A DNA stretch of 64,000 nucleotides from Legionellaceae bacterium. Its GTDB lineage: Bacteria; Pseudomonadota; Gammaproteobacteria; Legionellales; Legionellaceae. Positions 1-9,546 of this stretch are shown here, one piece after another (the first letter of the stretch is position 1; each line of letters starts with the position of its first letter). The translations under genes and the position numbers were made by a program. The notes beneath the pieces are model-generated. The model saw nothing but the letters and a program-made list of their open reading frames with translations, searched no databases and was not told the DNA's origin. The DNA is taken from assembly GCA_029210085.1 (NCBI GenBank), contig JARGPP010000007.1, forward strand, positions 124,001 to 188,000, written 5' to 3'.

Positions 1-299
1 TGAGATAAGACTTTAATCCAGCCCAGCAAAGTATCGGGCTCATTAAAATCGCTTGTTACACAGAGTAAGGTTTTTAGTTTTTCAGCATTATCAGCCGATA
101 TATGTGCTTCATTAAAAAGCGTCAGGGCGCTTTTTCCACCGTATTTATCGTTATTACAGAGATCTTCGAGTTTTGCGCGCAAAATGCCTCGGCCAACACC
201 GGTCAAATGTTCTTCGAGTATAGCGAACAATGCATTATCGAGCTTATCTCGCTCGAGTTGTTCTCTTGGTCTTAAGCCATTTGTTGATGTTCCAGGCAT
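1..299 (-). CDS. Unknown protein, incomplete at the left edge
   Basis: An open minus-strand frame enters from the window edge; only its first 99 codons are visible. I do not recognise the family. The visible part begins MPGTSTNGLRPREQ and is charged and helical, with no signal peptide, membrane segment or catalytic motif. The ATG at 299 is chosen because GAGG lies about nine bases upstream. An in-frame ATG at 314 is the alternative and would add five residues. A good promoter lies just upstream (335-363) and separates it from the cyd operon, so it is probably a single transcription unit. The style resembles accessory or host-interaction proteins of Legionellales, but that is only an impression. 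Confidence 0.6.
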   Translation of the reverse strand, partial: MPGTSTNGLRPREQLERDKLDNALFAILEEHLTGVGRGILRAKLEDLCNNDKYGGKSALTLFNEAHISADNAEKLKTLLCVTSDFNEPDTLLGWIKVLS

Positions 300-334
300 A
301 TACACAAACCTCATAGAGTCAATAAATGAGGCTA

Positions 335-363
335 AGTGTAACAAAAGTAATCACAAACAGCAA
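335..363 (-). promoter_or_regulatory. Sigma-70-like promoter of the left-edge gene
   Basis: On the minus strand a -35 TTGCTG (363-358) and a -10 TACACT (340-335) are separated by exactly 17 bases. The -10 lies about 35 bases before the proposed ATG at 299. Matches are 4/6 and 5/6 to consensus. Confidence 0.45.
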
Positions 364-383
364 GTGTAAAGTGTTTTATCCTG

Positions 384-479
384 TTATTTATCTTGATCGC
401 GTAGTTCAAACCAAACGCCACTTACAATAGCGAGTGTACAGGCAAGGCCAGTCCCTAAAATCCAAGAAAAATACCACAT
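384..479 (-). CDS. cydX: Cytochrome bd oxidase small subunit CydX
   Basis: A 31-codon gene 12 bases downstream of cydB, too short for ordinary ORF calling. The product begins MWYFSWILGTGLACTL, nearly identical in pattern to E. coli CydX (MWYFAWILGTLLACSF). It is one transmembrane helix with a charged C-terminus ending in RDQDK. CydX is a stoichiometric subunit of the bd-type quinol oxidase that contacts CydA and stabilises the haem b595/d site. It is the last gene of cydP-A-B-X. The family identification is firm; expression is inferred from its operon position. Confidence 0.93.
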   Translation of the reverse strand: MWYFSWILGTGLACTLAIVSGVWFELRDQDK

Positions 480-491
480 GATTTGTTCCCC

Positions 492-1628
492 TTAATAAGA
501 TTGATCGTTGCTTCGGATGCTTGCTTCGGTCACTTTTCCGCGGAGCACGCGGTAAACCCAAGCGGTGTAAGCAAGAACAATCGGAAAGAATATGAGTGTT
601 GCGACCAGCATAATAAAGAGCGTGAGTTGGCTCGAAGAGCTATCCCAGAGGATTAAGCTATGATTCGGGGTTGACGATGAAGGCAAAATAAAGGGGAACA
701 TGCTCACGCCAACGGTGCTGATAATTGCAATTAAGCTTAGCGAGCTGCAAACAAAAGCAATTGGCGCTCGCTTGGCTAAAAGACTGGCAAGAAGAGGCAT
801 GAGCAGGCCTAATGCTGGCGCAATCATGAGCCACGGCCAAGCCGTGTAATTGGAGAACCAGGCGTGTGTTTCACGCAATACTTCTTTATAAAGTGGATTA
901 GATGGACCATCATGCACAACAGGATTAGCGAGGGTATAACCTGTCTGAAAATAAAGCCATGCACCTGCTGCTGCAAAGAAAAAAACAACCAGCATTGCTG
1001 AGCTGCGAGCAGCATGTCGTGCGCGTTGCTGTAAATGTCCTTCTGTTTTATTGATGAGAAAAAATGCGCCATGCATGGCAAACATCAAGACGGATAGCAT
1101 GCCACACCAGAGTCCAAGCGGATTTAAGAGTTCTCGGAAGGTGCCAGTGTAAAAAGGTCGAAGGCTTTCATCAAAGTGGAAGGGCACCCCTTGTAATACA
1201 TTGCCAATAGCAACCCCAAAAATTAATGCAGGCACAAAACCACCTAAAAATAAGGCGGTATCCCATAATTTTCGCCACATGGGATTATCAATTTTCGAGC
1301 GATATTTGAATCCGACAGGGCGAAGAATTAAAGCGAGCAACGTTAAAAGCATTGCAAAATAGAAGCCTGAAAAAGACAGGGCATAGAGCGCAGGCCAAGC
1401 TGCAAAAATAGCGCCACCTCCGAGAATAAACCAGACCTGATTGCCTTCCCAGGTAGGGCCTATACTGTTAATCAGAATACGACGCTCTATTTGTGAGCGT
1501 GTCAAAGAGGGCAGCCAGATGGCAACGCCAAGGTCAAAGCCATCCATCACAGCAAAGCCGATGAGTAGCACGCCAAGAAGTACCCACCACAGCAGACGGA
1601 GTGTTTCATAATCAATTGGGATAGACAT
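492..1628 (-). CDS. cydB: Cytochrome bd ubiquinol oxidase subunit II
   Basis: CydB is the structural second subunit of the bd-type terminal oxidase, which oxidises ubiquinol and reduces O2 with high affinity in the inner membrane. The 378-residue product has the family's full length (E. coli 379). It contains multiple hydrophobic helices, the N-terminal MDGFDLGVA motif (about 28-36) and the conserved WEGNQVWFILGGGA stretch (about 60-73). It starts 9 bases after the cydA stop, with AGGAG upstream of the ATG, so the two are co-translated. cydX follows immediately. Nothing is truncated. Confidence 0.97.
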   Translation of the reverse strand: MSIPIDYETLRLLWWVLLGVLLIGFAVMDGFDLGVAIWLPSLTRSQIERRILINSIGPTWEGNQVWFILGGGAIFAAWPALYALSFSGFYFAMLLTLLALILRPVGFKYRSKIDNPMWRKLWDTALFLGGFVPALIFGVAIGNVLQGVPFHFDESLRPFYTGTFRELLNPLGLWCGMLSVLMFAMHGAFFLINKTEGHLQQRARHAARSSAMLVVFFFAAAGAWLYFQTGYTLANPVVHDGPSNPLYKEVLRETHAWFSNYTAWPWLMIAPALGLLMPLLASLLAKRAPIAFVCSSLSLIAIISTVGVSMFPFILPSSSTPNHSLILWDSSSSQLTLFIMLVATLIFFPIVLAYTAWVYRVLRGKVTEASIRSNDQSY

Positions 1629-1637
1629 GGTTTTCTC

Positions 1638-3167
1638 CTAATGTGGAAGGTTGGTTGGGCCTAATCGAATATATTTAACCATCAAATAAACTTCGATGAT
1701 GGCAAGAACAGAATAAAAAACAACAAAACTAGAGAGTGAGGTTAAAACTTGTCCTGCCGTAACGGATGAAGTAGCCATGGCAGTGGGGAGCACACCTTGA
1801 ACCACCCAAGGTTGGCGGCCATATTCGGCAACGACCCAGCCTAATTCTGCCGCAATCCATGGGAGCGGTAAGGAGGCCAGCGCAAGGCGTAAATACCAAC
1901 GTGTTTTATGAAGCGTGTGCTTCACCGATAGATAAAAGCCGGTGGCAAAGAGGAAAATAAAGAACAGGCCGCAAACCACCATAATTCTAAAAGAGAAAAA
2001 GAGTGGGGCAACACGGGGTTTTAAGTCATTTGCTGCTTGTGTTATTTGTGCCTCTGTTGCGTCGGTTACGCGTTCGGTATAGCGCTTGAGAAGCAGCCCA
2101 TAGCCTAAGTCTTTTTGATGCGCCTCAAAGTCTGTGCGTGCTTGCTGATTATTTTTATCTTTTTGAAGTCTTGAGAGGGCATCATAAGCAAGTATCCCTT
2201 CGCGAATATGTGCTTTTCCATCATCAATGAGCTCTTCGATACCCGTCAAAGGCGTATTCAGCGAGCGTGTTGCAATCAAACCGAGAGCATAAGGGAGTTT
2301 GATGGCATAGTCTGTTTGACGCGTTTCTTCGTTAGGCAGGCCAAACAGCGTTAAGCTTGCAGGTGCTTTCTCAGTACGCCACATGCCTTCCATTGCCGCA
2401 ATCTTCATTTTTTGATTGCTGTTAGCAAGGTAGCCACTTTCGTCTCCTAAAACCACAACCGAAAGTGCTGATGCGAGTCCAAAGGCAACAGCAACTGTGA
2501 TTGAGCGTTTGGCTAAAGATTCATGTCGTTTTCTGAGTAAAAAATAAGCGCTTACTGACAGTACAAAGATGGCACCTGTCACATAGCCCGCACTGATGGT
2601 ATGAACAAATTTAGCTTGGCCCACAGGATTGAGCAAGATATCACTGAAATGGCTGACTTCCATGCGCATGGTTTCGAAATTAAAGTGTGAACCGACAGGG
2701 TTTTGCATCCAGCCATTAGCAATTAAAATCCAAAGCGCTGAAAAATTGGTTGCAAGTGCCAGTAACCAAGTACAGGTCAAATGCTGATTTTTTGAGAGCT
2801 TATCCCAACCAAAAAAGAATAAACCGACAAAAGTTGCTTCTAAGAAAAAGGCCATGAGGCCTTCAATAGCCAGGGGGGCACCAAATACATCGCCCACGTA
2901 ATGAGAATAATAGGCCCAGTTGGTACCAAATTGGAATTCCATGGTGAGCCCTGTTGCAACCCCTAACACAAAGTTAATTCCAAATAATAATCCCCAGTAT
3001 TTAACCATATCGCGCCAAATGGTTTTACCGGTCATGACAAATACGGTTTCCATAATTGCAATCAGTACCGACAGTCCTAAAGTCAGTGGTACAAACAAAA
3101 AGTGGTAGAGGGCTGTTAACGCAAATTGTAAGCGAGAAAGGTCAACAACATCAGTGCCTGGAATCAT
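1638..3167 (-). CDS. cydA: Cytochrome bd ubiquinol oxidase subunit I
   Basis: CydA carries the quinol-oxidation site and haems b558, b595 and d. The product has 509 residues (E. coli 522). It shows the N-terminal LSRLQFALTALYHFLFVPL helix with the haem-ligand histidine, the GATGLTMEFQFG-type segment, and the GWVVAEYGRQPW motif near the C-terminus. A long hydrophilic Q-loop of the E. coli type lies between the haem helices (about 240-390). A longer frame opens at 3233, but the ATG at 3167 matches the family N-terminus and has GGAG six bases upstream. Its start overlaps the end of cydP. Confidence 0.96.
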   Translation of the reverse strand: MIPGTDVVDLSRLQFALTALYHFLFVPLTLGLSVLIAIMETVFVMTGKTIWRDMVKYWGLLFGINFVLGVATGLTMEFQFGTNWAYYSHYVGDVFGAPLAIEGLMAFFLEATFVGLFFFGWDKLSKNQHLTCTWLLALATNFSALWILIANGWMQNPVGSHFNFETMRMEVSHFSDILLNPVGQAKFVHTISAGYVTGAIFVLSVSAYFLLRKRHESLAKRSITVAVAFGLASALSVVVLGDESGYLANSNQKMKIAAMEGMWRTEKAPASLTLFGLPNEETRQTDYAIKLPYALGLIATRSLNTPLTGIEELIDDGKAHIREGILAYDALSRLQKDKNNQQARTDFEAHQKDLGYGLLLKRYTERVTDATEAQITQAANDLKPRVAPLFFSFRIMVVCGLFFIFLFATGFYLSVKHTLHKTRWYLRLALASLPLPWIAAELGWVVAEYGRQPWVVQGVLPTAMATSSVTAGQVLTSLSSFVVFYSVLAIIEVYLMVKYIRLGPTNLPH

Positions 3168-3339
3168 GAGGTACTCCGTTTGTGGGGCTCGTATGAAAGT
3201 GGTGGTTTTGTCCCAGTAACCATGTGGGACCATCTACAGTAGGTTTTTCGGCACCACGAAAACAGACAAACCAAAGCAGAACTAAAAGTAACAACTTAAT
3301 GGCTAAGGTACGTGTAATGTCGCGCCTAGCAGATGACAT
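3151..3339 (-). CDS. cydP: Putative cytochrome bd oxidase small subunit CydP
   Basis: A 62-residue protein with one hydrophobic helix (about residues 12-27, AIKLLLLVLLWFVCF) after a basic N-terminus, the layout of the CydP family encoded upstream of cydAB in many proteobacteria. The ATG at 3339 is preceded by GAAGGTG at good spacing; an in-frame ATG four codons earlier is less well placed. The 3' end overlaps the cydA start by 17 bases, which suggests translational coupling and a role in the oxidase. The assignment rests on position and topology, since so short a protein gives little sequence evidence. Confidence 0.7.
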   Translation of the reverse strand: MSSARRDITRTLAIKLLLLVLLWFVCFRGAEKPTVDGPTWLLGQNHHFHTSPTNGVPHDSRH

Positions 3340-3459
3340 ATTCACCTTCATGAGGTCATTTATTTTGATGCGCTTAGTTTATCTTAGTTTAATGCGAGGG
3401 AACAATAGCATACAATGCATTTGTTGTATTTTGTTTAATTGTTGAATGAATGATTATTT

Positions 3460-4080
3460 ATGCCTAGATCAAAGAGCAGTCAAAAATGGCTTCGAGAGCA
3501 CTTTAATGATGTGTATGTGAAGCAAGCGCAGCGTGATGGCTATCGAAGCCGTGCGGTGTATAAGCTAAAAGAACTGGATGAGAAAAAGCAATTGCTTAAA
3601 TCAGGCATGAGTGTTGTTGACTTGGGCGCGGCTCCTGGTGGCTGGACACAATATGTTGCTGAAAAGTTAGGGCCTCAAGGCAATATCATCGCACTTGATA
3701 TTTTGCCGATGGACCCTTTGCCTGATGTTACGGTTATTCAGGGTGACTTTCAGGAAGACGCTGTATTGCAAGCGCTTATGGAGGTCATGCCAGCGGCAGG
3801 TGTTGATGTGATTTTATCTGACATGGCGCCTAATTTAAGTGGAAATGTTGCGATTGATATTCCCCGTGCGATGGCACTTGCTGAACTTGCATTTGATTTG
3901 GTTGATAAAATCCTCAAGCCTGGGGGAAGTTTATTGATTAAGGTATTTCATGGGGTGGGATTTGATGCGCTTTTAAAAATGGCACGGACGATGTTTAAAG
4001 AAGTGATGGTAAAAAAACCATCTGCATCACGGCCACGATCACGAGAAACGTATTTATTGGCGAAAGGTTATGGTTTATAG
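3460..4080 (+). CDS. rlmE: 23S rRNA 2'-O-methyltransferase (U2552)
   Basis: RlmE (FtsJ/RrmJ) methylates the 2'-OH of U2552 in the A-loop of 23S rRNA using S-adenosylmethionine and is needed for normal 50S maturation. The 206-residue product matches the family length. It shows the [12 protein letters not shown] segment with the catalytic Lys, the SAM-binding [11 protein letters not shown] motif (about residues 55-65), the catalytic Asp in LSDMAPN (about 124-130) and the Lys in LLIKVF (about 166-171). It stands upstream of ftsH as in other gammaproteobacteria. Its Shine-Dalgarno is weak. Confidence 0.97.
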   Translation: MPRSKSSQKWLREHFNDVYVKQAQRDGYRSRAVYKLKELDEKKQLLKSGMSVVDLGAAPGGWTQYVAEKLGPQGNIIALDILPMDPLPDVTVIQGDFQEDAVLQALMEVMPAAGVDVILSDMAPNLSGNVAIDIPRAMALAELAFDLVDKILKPGGSLLIKVFHGVGFDALLKMARTMFKEVMVKKPSASRPRSRETYLLAKGYGL

Positions 4081-4155
4081 TACCTTTATGCAAGTATGGG
4101 TTTGTTTTTTCATTGACTCTGGGTTTTCCAGCCGCGTCAGAACGAGGTTATTATT

Positions 4156-6120
4156 TTGAACGACATGGTAAAAAATTTATTTCTTTGGCTTATCATAGCA
4201 ATTGTATTGGTATCGGTATTTAGCAATTTTGGTCCTCGCAATGCTGCGACTGAAAAAATTTCATATAGTCATTTTTTAAAAGAGATTGATCAGGGTGCAA
4301 TTGCTTCTGTCTTGGTTGAAGATGATAAGGTTATACGTGGTGTGACCAAAAATAATCAGCACTTTGTGACGTACCAACCGATGCGGGATAATGCATTGTT
4401 GGGTGAGCTCTTAAAAAACAATGTCAATGTGAGTGGGCAAGAAAAACAACAAGAAAGCTTCTTGTTGCATATTTTTATTAATTGGTTCCCAATGCTCTTG
4501 TTGATTGGTGTTTGGGTGTTTTTTATGCGCCAAATGCAAGGGGGGGGCGGCGGACGAGGGGCGATGTCCTTTGGTCGCTCGAGAGCGCGTTTATTGGATG
4601 AAGACCAAGTTAAAGTCACTTTTGCTGATGTGGCAGGTGTTGATGAAGCGAAAGAAGAAGTCAAAGAGCTCGTCGATTTTTTACGCGACCCAACTAAATT
4701 TCAAAAATTAGGTGGACGAATTCCTCGTGGTGTGCTCTTAGTGGGGTCACCAGGAACCGGTAAAACATTGCTTGCAAAAGCGGTTGCAGGTGAGGCAAAA
4801 GTGCCTTTCTTTACGATTTCGGGCTCAGATTTTGTTGAGATGTTTGTTGGCGTAGGTGCTTCACGAGTTCGAGATATGTTTGAGCAAGCCAAAAAGCAAT
4901 CACCATGCATTATTTTCATTGATGAAATTGATGCTGTAGGCCGTCATCGAGGTGCTGGTCTAGGAGGTGGGCATGATGAACGTGAGCAAACCTTAAATCA
5001 ATTGTTGGTTGAAATGGATGGTTTTGAAGGCAGTGAAGGTGTGATTGTGATTGCTGCAACCAATCGCCCGGATGTACTCGACCCTGCGCTTTTGAGGCCA
5101 GGGCGATTTGATCGGCAAGTGGTTGTGCCATTACCTGATATTCGTGGGCGTGAACATATTTTACGTGTGCACATGAATAAAGTACCTGCTGAAAAAGCAG
5201 TGGATATTTTGTCGATTGCAAAAGGAACGCCTGGTTTTTCTGGAGCTGATTTAGCCAATTTAATCAACGAAGCGGCTTTATTTGCAGCGCGTGCGGATAA
5301 ACGCAAAGTGGGTATGATTGAATTAGATAAAGCGAAAGATAAAATCATGATGGGCGCTGAGCGTCGTTCGATGGTGATGGATGATGCTGAGAAAAAATTA
5401 ACCGCATTTCATGAAGCTGGCCATGCTTTAGTGGGGCTGCTTGTCCCTGATCATGACCCTGTTTATAAGGTAACCATTATTCCTCGTGGTCGTGCGCTGG
5501 GTGTGACCATGTTTTTGCCTGATCAAGATCGCTACAGTCATAGCCGACAGCGTTTAGAAAGTCAGTTAGCGAGTTTATTTGGTGGGCGTGTCGCAGAAGA
5601 GCTTGAGTTTGGTGCTAATCAAGTCACCACAGGCGCGTCAAATGATATTATGCGAGCGACTGAAATTGCACGAAAGATGGTGAAAAGCTGGGGCTTGTCT
5701 TCGCTAGGTCCGATGACATTTGGCGAAGAAGATGAAGGCGAAGTGTTTTTAGGCCGCTCTATGTCAAGTAATAAAGAAATTTCGGATGATACAGCGCAAA
5801 GAGTCGATGCCGAGGTGCGTGCTATTATTGAGCGAAATTATCAGCGTGCAATTGATATTTTATCGGACAATCGAGATAAATTAACCATGATGGCTGAAGG
5901 GTTGGTCAAATACGAAACCATTGATGCCAAGCAAATTGAAGAGATCATGGCCGGAAAGCCACCATCACCTCCTGCCGATTGGGATGCTATGAGTGCACCA
6001 CCTTCAGATGATAAGTTGGATGATGATACCGTCGAACCGAAGAAAAAGAAGCGAGTCAGTGCTAAAAAAGCAGCGCCCAAAGATGATTCGGCTGAGCCGC
6101 CGGTTAAACCATGTGAATAA
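4156..6120 (+). CDS. ftsH: ATP-dependent zinc metalloprotease FtsH
   Basis: FtsH is the membrane-anchored AAA+ protease that degrades LpxC, misassembled membrane proteins and other substrates. The product has 654 residues. It has two transmembrane helices (about 6-24 and 103-124), Walker A GSPGTGKT (197-204), Walker [12 protein letters not shown], the second region of homology with [18 protein letters not shown], and the zinc-binding HEAGH (419-423). The likely start is TTG at 4156, because GAGG lies about eight bases upstream; the next ATG (4165) is too far from it. The C-terminal tail is unusually rich in Lys, Pro and Asp. A run of eight G (4540-4547) encodes the Gly linker after helix 2. 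Confidence 0.97.
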   Translation: MNDMVKNLFLWLIIAIVLVSVFSNFGPRNAATEKISYSHFLKEIDQGAIASVLVEDDKVIRGVTKNNQHFVTYQPMRDNALLGELLKNNVNVSGQEKQQESFLLHIFINWFPMLLLIGVWVFFMRQMQGGGGGRGAMSFGRSRARLLDEDQVKVTFADVAGVDEAKEEVKELVDFLRDPTKFQKLGGRIPRGVLLVGSPGTGKTLLAKAVAGEAKVPFFTISGSDFVEMFVGVGASRVRDMFEQAKKQSPCIIFIDEIDAVGRHRGAGLGGGHDEREQTLNQLLVEMDGFEGSEGVIVIAATNRPDVLDPALLRPGRFDRQVVVPLPDIRGREHILRVHMNKVPAEKAVDILSIAKGTPGFSGADLANLINEAALFAARADKRKVGMIELDKAKDKIMMGAERRSMVMDDAEKKLTAFHEAGHALVGLLVPDHDPVYKVTIIPRGRALGVTMFLPDQDRYSHSRQRLESQLASLFGGRVAEELEFGANQVTTGASNDIMRATEIARKMVKSWGLSSLGPMTFGEEDEGEVFLGRSMSSNKEISDDTAQRVDAEVRAIIERNYQRAIDILSDNRDKLTMMAEGLVKYETIDAKQIEEIMAGKPPSPPADWDAMSAPPSDDKLDDDTVEPKKKKRVSAKKAAPKDDSAEPPVKPCE

Positions 6121-7003
6121 AGCTGAATTTAAAGCTTGGTGTACTGCAACACCTAAACCGGTTGTTGTACACCCTCATTATCGAGGCAGACCGCTGTTAA
6201 TGGGCATATTAAATGTGACTCCCGACTCTTTCTCTGATGGGGGATTGTTTTTAAAGCCAGACAATGCGTTCAAACAAGCTGAAAAAATGATACATGAAGG
6301 TGCTGATATCTTGGATATTGGCGCAGAATCAACAAGGCCCGGTGCTTTATCTCTTGATACGCAGCAAGAGCTTGACCGTTTGATACCGGTTATTGAATTG
6401 ATTACGGCGAGATATGACATTGCTTTGTCTGTTGATACCTATAAACCTGACGTCATGAAAGCTGCTGTAAGAGCCGGTGCTGCGTGTATTAATGATGTGT
6501 ATGCCCTTCAGAAACCAGGAGCCTTGGCAATGGCTGCAAGTCTTGATGTGCCGGTGTGCTTAATGCACATGCAAGGCATACCCGAAACCATGCAAGAAGG
6601 ACTTGATGCGCAAGATGATATGGTCTTACGTGTTCAGCAGTTCTTTAAAGCACGTATTGCGGCTTGTCTTGCAGCAGGTATTTCACAATCACAATTAATA
6701 TTAGATCCAGGTTTTGGGTTCGGAAAAACAGTGCGCCAAAATTTAAAACTTGTACAGCAATTATCTAAATTTTATATTGATACATTTCCACTATTGCTCG
6801 GTGTATCTCGTAAAAGTACAATAGGGGCTGTTTTGCAGCAAGCGGTGAGTCATCGTTTATCGGGTGGTTTAGCTTTATCCGTGTATGCAGCAGAGCAAGG
6901 GGTTGCGATAATTCGAACGCATGATGTTGGTGAAACGCAAGAAGCGCTTCAAATGATTGATGTGATGTTACAGGACAGCTATTTAGACAAGGAAAGAGAA
7001 TGA
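6113..7003 (+). CDS. folP: Dihydropteroate synthase
   Basis: FolP condenses p-aminobenzoate with hydroxymethyl-dihydropterin pyrophosphate to make dihydropteroate in folate synthesis. The protein shows the signature [15 protein letters not shown], then [29 protein letters not shown] and the C-terminal GVSRKS segment. The frame is open from 5993, but that lies deep inside ftsH. GTG at 6113, in an ATGTGAATAA overlap with the ftsH stop, gives 296 residues and about 30 before the signature, so translational coupling is likely. The exact start is uncertain because no good Shine-Dalgarno is visible. The stop overlaps the glmM start (ATGA). Confidence 0.93.
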   Translation: MNKAEFKAWCTATPKPVVVHPHYRGRPLLMGILNVTPDSFSDGGLFLKPDNAFKQAEKMIHEGADILDIGAESTRPGALSLDTQQELDRLIPVIELITARYDIALSVDTYKPDVMKAAVRAGAACINDVYALQKPGALAMAASLDVPVCLMHMQGIPETMQEGLDAQDDMVLRVQQFFKARIAACLAAGISQSQLILDPGFGFGKTVRQNLKLVQQLSKFYIDTFPLLLGVSRKSTIGAVLQQAVSHRLSGGLALSVYAAEQGVAIIRTHDVGETQEALQMIDVMLQDSYLDKERE

Positions 7004-8367
7004 CACAACGTAAACATTTTGGAACTGATGGCATCCGAGGTCGAGTAGGTTCTTCTGATATTACCCCTGAGTTTATTTTGAAGTTAGGGTGGGCTGTTGG
7101 ACGTGTGCTTGCTAATGGTGGTCGAAAGCGTGTGCTTATCGGAAAAGATACGCGTGTTTCAGGCTATTTATTAGAATCAGCGCTGCAAGCAGGCTTGTCG
7201 GCAGCGGGTGTTGATGTTGCATTGCTAGGACCGATGCCAACCCCTGGGGTGGCTTATTTAACCCAAACACTTCGTGCAACAGCAGGTATTGTTATTAGTG
7301 CATCTCATAATCCATATCATGATAATGGCATTAAATTTTTTCTGTCTAATGGATGTAAGTTATCAGATGAAATGGAATTACGCATCGAGGCTGAATTAAC
7401 CCAAAAGATGAACTTAACGGCTTCGGCAGACTTAGGCAAAGCGGTGCGTATTGATGATGCAGCTGGACGTTATATTGAATTTTGTAAGGCAACCATCCCA
7501 TCGTTGACACGTTTGTCTGGATTGAAAATTGTGGTCGACTGTGCCCACGGTGCAACTTATTATGTGGCACCTCATGTGTTTTCTGAGCTTGGAGCCGAGG
7601 TAATTGCGATTGGAAATAAGCCTGATGGGTTTAATATCAACCAAAATGTAGGGTCAACTGCACCTGAAGCGTTGCAAGCTGAGGTATTGGCGAGAGGTGC
7701 TGACATTGGTGTAGGGCTTGATGGTGATGGTGACCGATTGATTTTAGTCGATGCTGCGGGTCGCTTGGTGGATGGTGATCAAATCTTGTATATGATTGCA
7801 AAAGATAGACAAGACAGAAATGTGTTGAAAGGTGGTGTTGTTGGAACATTGATGAGTAATTACGGCTTGGAAAAAGCTTTGGCGGCACAAAACATTCCTT
7901 TTGTTCGTTCAAAAGTAGGTGATCGTTACGTGCTTGAAGCATTACATGAGCGGAAATGGCGTATTGGTGGCGAGTCATCAGGACATGTCGTTTGCTTGGA
8001 TAAAACCTCAACCGGTGATGGTATTGTAGCTGCCTTACAAGTACTTGCGATGATGGTTAAAAAAGATAAAACATTAGAAGCATTATCTGAAGGTATCACA
8101 CTCTTGCCACAGGCCCTGGTTAATGTGAAGACCCAAAAAGCCGCATTACTTGCAAAAAATCCAACGGTAAAGCAGCGAGTTGATGCTTTAAATGCACGTT
8201 TTGAGGGAGAGGGCCGTGTTTTATTACGCCCATCAGGAACCGAGCCTGTGTTGCGCATTATGGTAGAAGGTTCAAACGAGCATGAAGTGGCTCGTGAAGC
8301 ACAGCAATTAAGTGATGAAATACAGCATATTGCTGAAACGCTTGATTCCACTGAAACCACTGTCTAG
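7000..8367 (+). CDS. glmM: Phosphoglucosamine mutase
   Basis: GlmM interconverts glucosamine-6-phosphate and glucosamine-1-phosphate, feeding UDP-GlcNAc to peptidoglycan and LPS synthesis. The 455-residue product has the FGTDGIRG N-terminus, the catalytic phosphoserine Ser102 in VISASHNP, the metal-binding DGDGDR loop (about 240-245), the GGESSGH motif (about 325) and the C-terminal phosphate-binding RPSGTEPVLRIM. It overlaps folP by four bases, so the two are coupled. Everything expected of a complete enzyme is present. Confidence 0.97.
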   Translation: MTQRKHFGTDGIRGRVGSSDITPEFILKLGWAVGRVLANGGRKRVLIGKDTRVSGYLLESALQAGLSAAGVDVALLGPMPTPGVAYLTQTLRATAGIVISASHNPYHDNGIKFFLSNGCKLSDEMELRIEAELTQKMNLTASADLGKAVRIDDAAGRYIEFCKATIPSLTRLSGLKIVVDCAHGATYYVAPHVFSELGAEVIAIGNKPDGFNINQNVGSTAPEALQAEVLARGADIGVGLDGDGDRLILVDAAGRLVDGDQILYMIAKDRQDRNVLKGGVVGTLMSNYGLEKALAAQNIPFVRSKVGDRYVLEALHERKWRIGGESSGHVVCLDKTSTGDGIVAALQVLAMMVKKDKTLEALSEGITLLPQALVNVKTQKAALLAKNPTVKQRVDALNARFEGEGRVLLRPSGTEPVLRIMVEGSNEHEVAREAQQLSDEIQHIAETLDSTETTV

Positions 8368-8376
8368 GAGTTTGTG

Positions 8377-9138
8377 ATGAGGCAGCAATTGGTGATGGGG
8401 AATTGGAAAATGAATGGTTCACGTGACACCATCCGTGTGTTACTTGACGAGTTGGTCCAATCTTTTTCAGTTAAACAGGAGGCAGCACCCCAGGTGGTTG
8501 TATTTCCGCCTGCAATTTATATTCCTGAAGTCGCTGAATATTTACTTGAATCACCGATTAAGTGGGGTGCGCAAACAGTTTATTTTGAGGATAAAGGCGC
8601 ATATACCGGTGAGTTATCGCCACTGATGCTCAAGGATTATGGATGTTCGTATGTGTTGGTTGGGCACTCTGAACGTCGCCAATTATTCCATGAAGATGAA
8701 AAATGTGTTGCGAAGAAATTCCACCGAGTGAAAGAACATGATATGATACCGGTTCTTTGCATTGGTGAGACTGCATTAGAGCGTGAACAAGGCTTAACAA
8801 TGTCAGTTTTAGAGGCGCAGTTACGAGCAGTTTCTCGTGATGGAGCAGGTGATTTTCAGGCCTGTGTTGTGGCTTATGAACCTGTTTGGGCCATTGGAAC
8901 GGGACAGACAGCAACACCTGAGGATGCAGCAAGGGTTCAAGCAAGTATTCGAGAGATAGTTGCAGACCTTGCACCAAGCGATGCTGATGCCTTACCCATT
9001 GTGTATGGCGGCAGTGTTAATGAAAAAACGGCAGAAGCATTATTTGCTATGCCGGAAATTGACGGTGGTTTAGTGGGCGGTGCCTCGCTGAACGCAAAAC
9101 AGTTTTTGGATATTGTGACATGTATCAAATTTTTTTAG
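8377..9138 (+). CDS. tpiA: Triosephosphate isomerase
   Basis: TpiA interconverts dihydroxyacetone phosphate and glyceraldehyde-3-phosphate in glycolysis and gluconeogenesis. The 253-residue product shows MGNWKMNG with the catalytic Lys, the VLVGHSERR segment with the catalytic His, AYEPVWAIGTG with the catalytic Glu, and the phosphate-binding YGGSV and GGLVGGASL loops. ATG at 8377 is preferred over GTG at 8374 because AGGAG lies six bases upstream of it. The last 19 bases overlap secG in another frame. The glmM-tpiA-secG order is common in gammaproteobacteria. Confidence 0.96.
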   Translation: MRQQLVMGNWKMNGSRDTIRVLLDELVQSFSVKQEAAPQVVVFPPAIYIPEVAEYLLESPIKWGAQTVYFEDKGAYTGELSPLMLKDYGCSYVLVGHSERRQLFHEDEKCVAKKFHRVKEHDMIPVLCIGETALEREQGLTMSVLEAQLRAVSRDGAGDFQACVVAYEPVWAIGTGQTATPEDAARVQASIREIVADLAPSDADALPIVYGGSVNEKTAEALFAMPEIDGGLVGGASLNAKQFLDIVTCIKFF

Positions 9139-9440
9139 TGCTTCATGTGTTGGTGGCAATGACCTTAGTGGGTTTAGTGCTGATGCAGCATGGTAAAGGT
9201 GCCGATATTGGCGCCGCTTTTGGGTCTGGTGCTTCAGGTACTGTATTTGGAAGTCAGGGCGTAGGCAGTTTTTTATTTAAATTAACCGCTGGTTTGGCAC
9301 TCACTTTTTTTGTGACGAGTGTCTCATTATCTGCTATGGTGGCTAATCAATATCATCAGGCCAATCAGATAATGATGCCAGAAAAGAGTCAAGCACCGAG
9401 TTCTGAAATTCCTATTCCAAAGGATTCAGAGCAACAATAA
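9120..9440 (+). CDS. secG: Preprotein translocase subunit SecG
   Basis: SecG is the small subunit of the SecYEG translocon. The 106-residue product has two transmembrane helices (about 2-21 and 52-71) joined by the conserved loop VLMQHGKGADIGAAFGSGASGTVFGS, which is the family signature. The C-terminal tail is hydrophilic, ending in PIPKDSEQQ. It overlaps the end of tpiA by 19 bases, an unusually long overlap that puts its start inside tpiA coding sequence. tRNA-Leu begins seven bases after the stop, as secG-leuU do in E. coli. Confidence 0.95.
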   Translation: MYQIFLVLHVLVAMTLVGLVLMQHGKGADIGAAFGSGASGTVFGSQGVGSFLFKLTAGLALTFFVTSVSLSAMVANQYHQANQIMMPEKSQAPSSEIPIPKDSEQQ

Positions 9441-9446
9441 CGATTT

Positions 9447-9531
9447 ACCGAAGTGGTGGAATTGGTAGACACGCTGTCTTGAGGGGGCAGTGGCGTAAGC
9501 CGTGCCGGTTCGAGTCCGGCCTTCGGTACCA
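9447..9531 (+). tRNA. leuU: tRNA-Leu(GAG)
   Basis: An 85-base class II tRNA with encoded CCA. The acceptor arms ACCGAAG and CTTCGGT pair fully. The D-arm GTGGAATTGGTAGACAC is typical of tRNA-Leu. The anticodon stem CTGTC/GGCAG encloses loop TTGAGGG with anticodon GAG, and a long variable arm follows. The T-arm GCCGG-TTCGAGT-CCGGC is canonical. It lies between secG and nuoA with almost no spacing, so it is probably processed from a shared transcript. Confidence 0.97.
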
Positions 9532-9546
9532 AATGAGCAAAACAAT

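Noticed and set aside
4540-4547. Run of eight G in ftsH considered as a phase-variable tract
   Set aside because: It encodes the conserved Gly-rich linker of an essential protease, so variation would be strongly selected against.
7637-8011. 124-codon minus-strand frame inside glmM
   Set aside because: It is wholly antisense to a clear glmM and rich in His/Gln as expected of a shadow frame.
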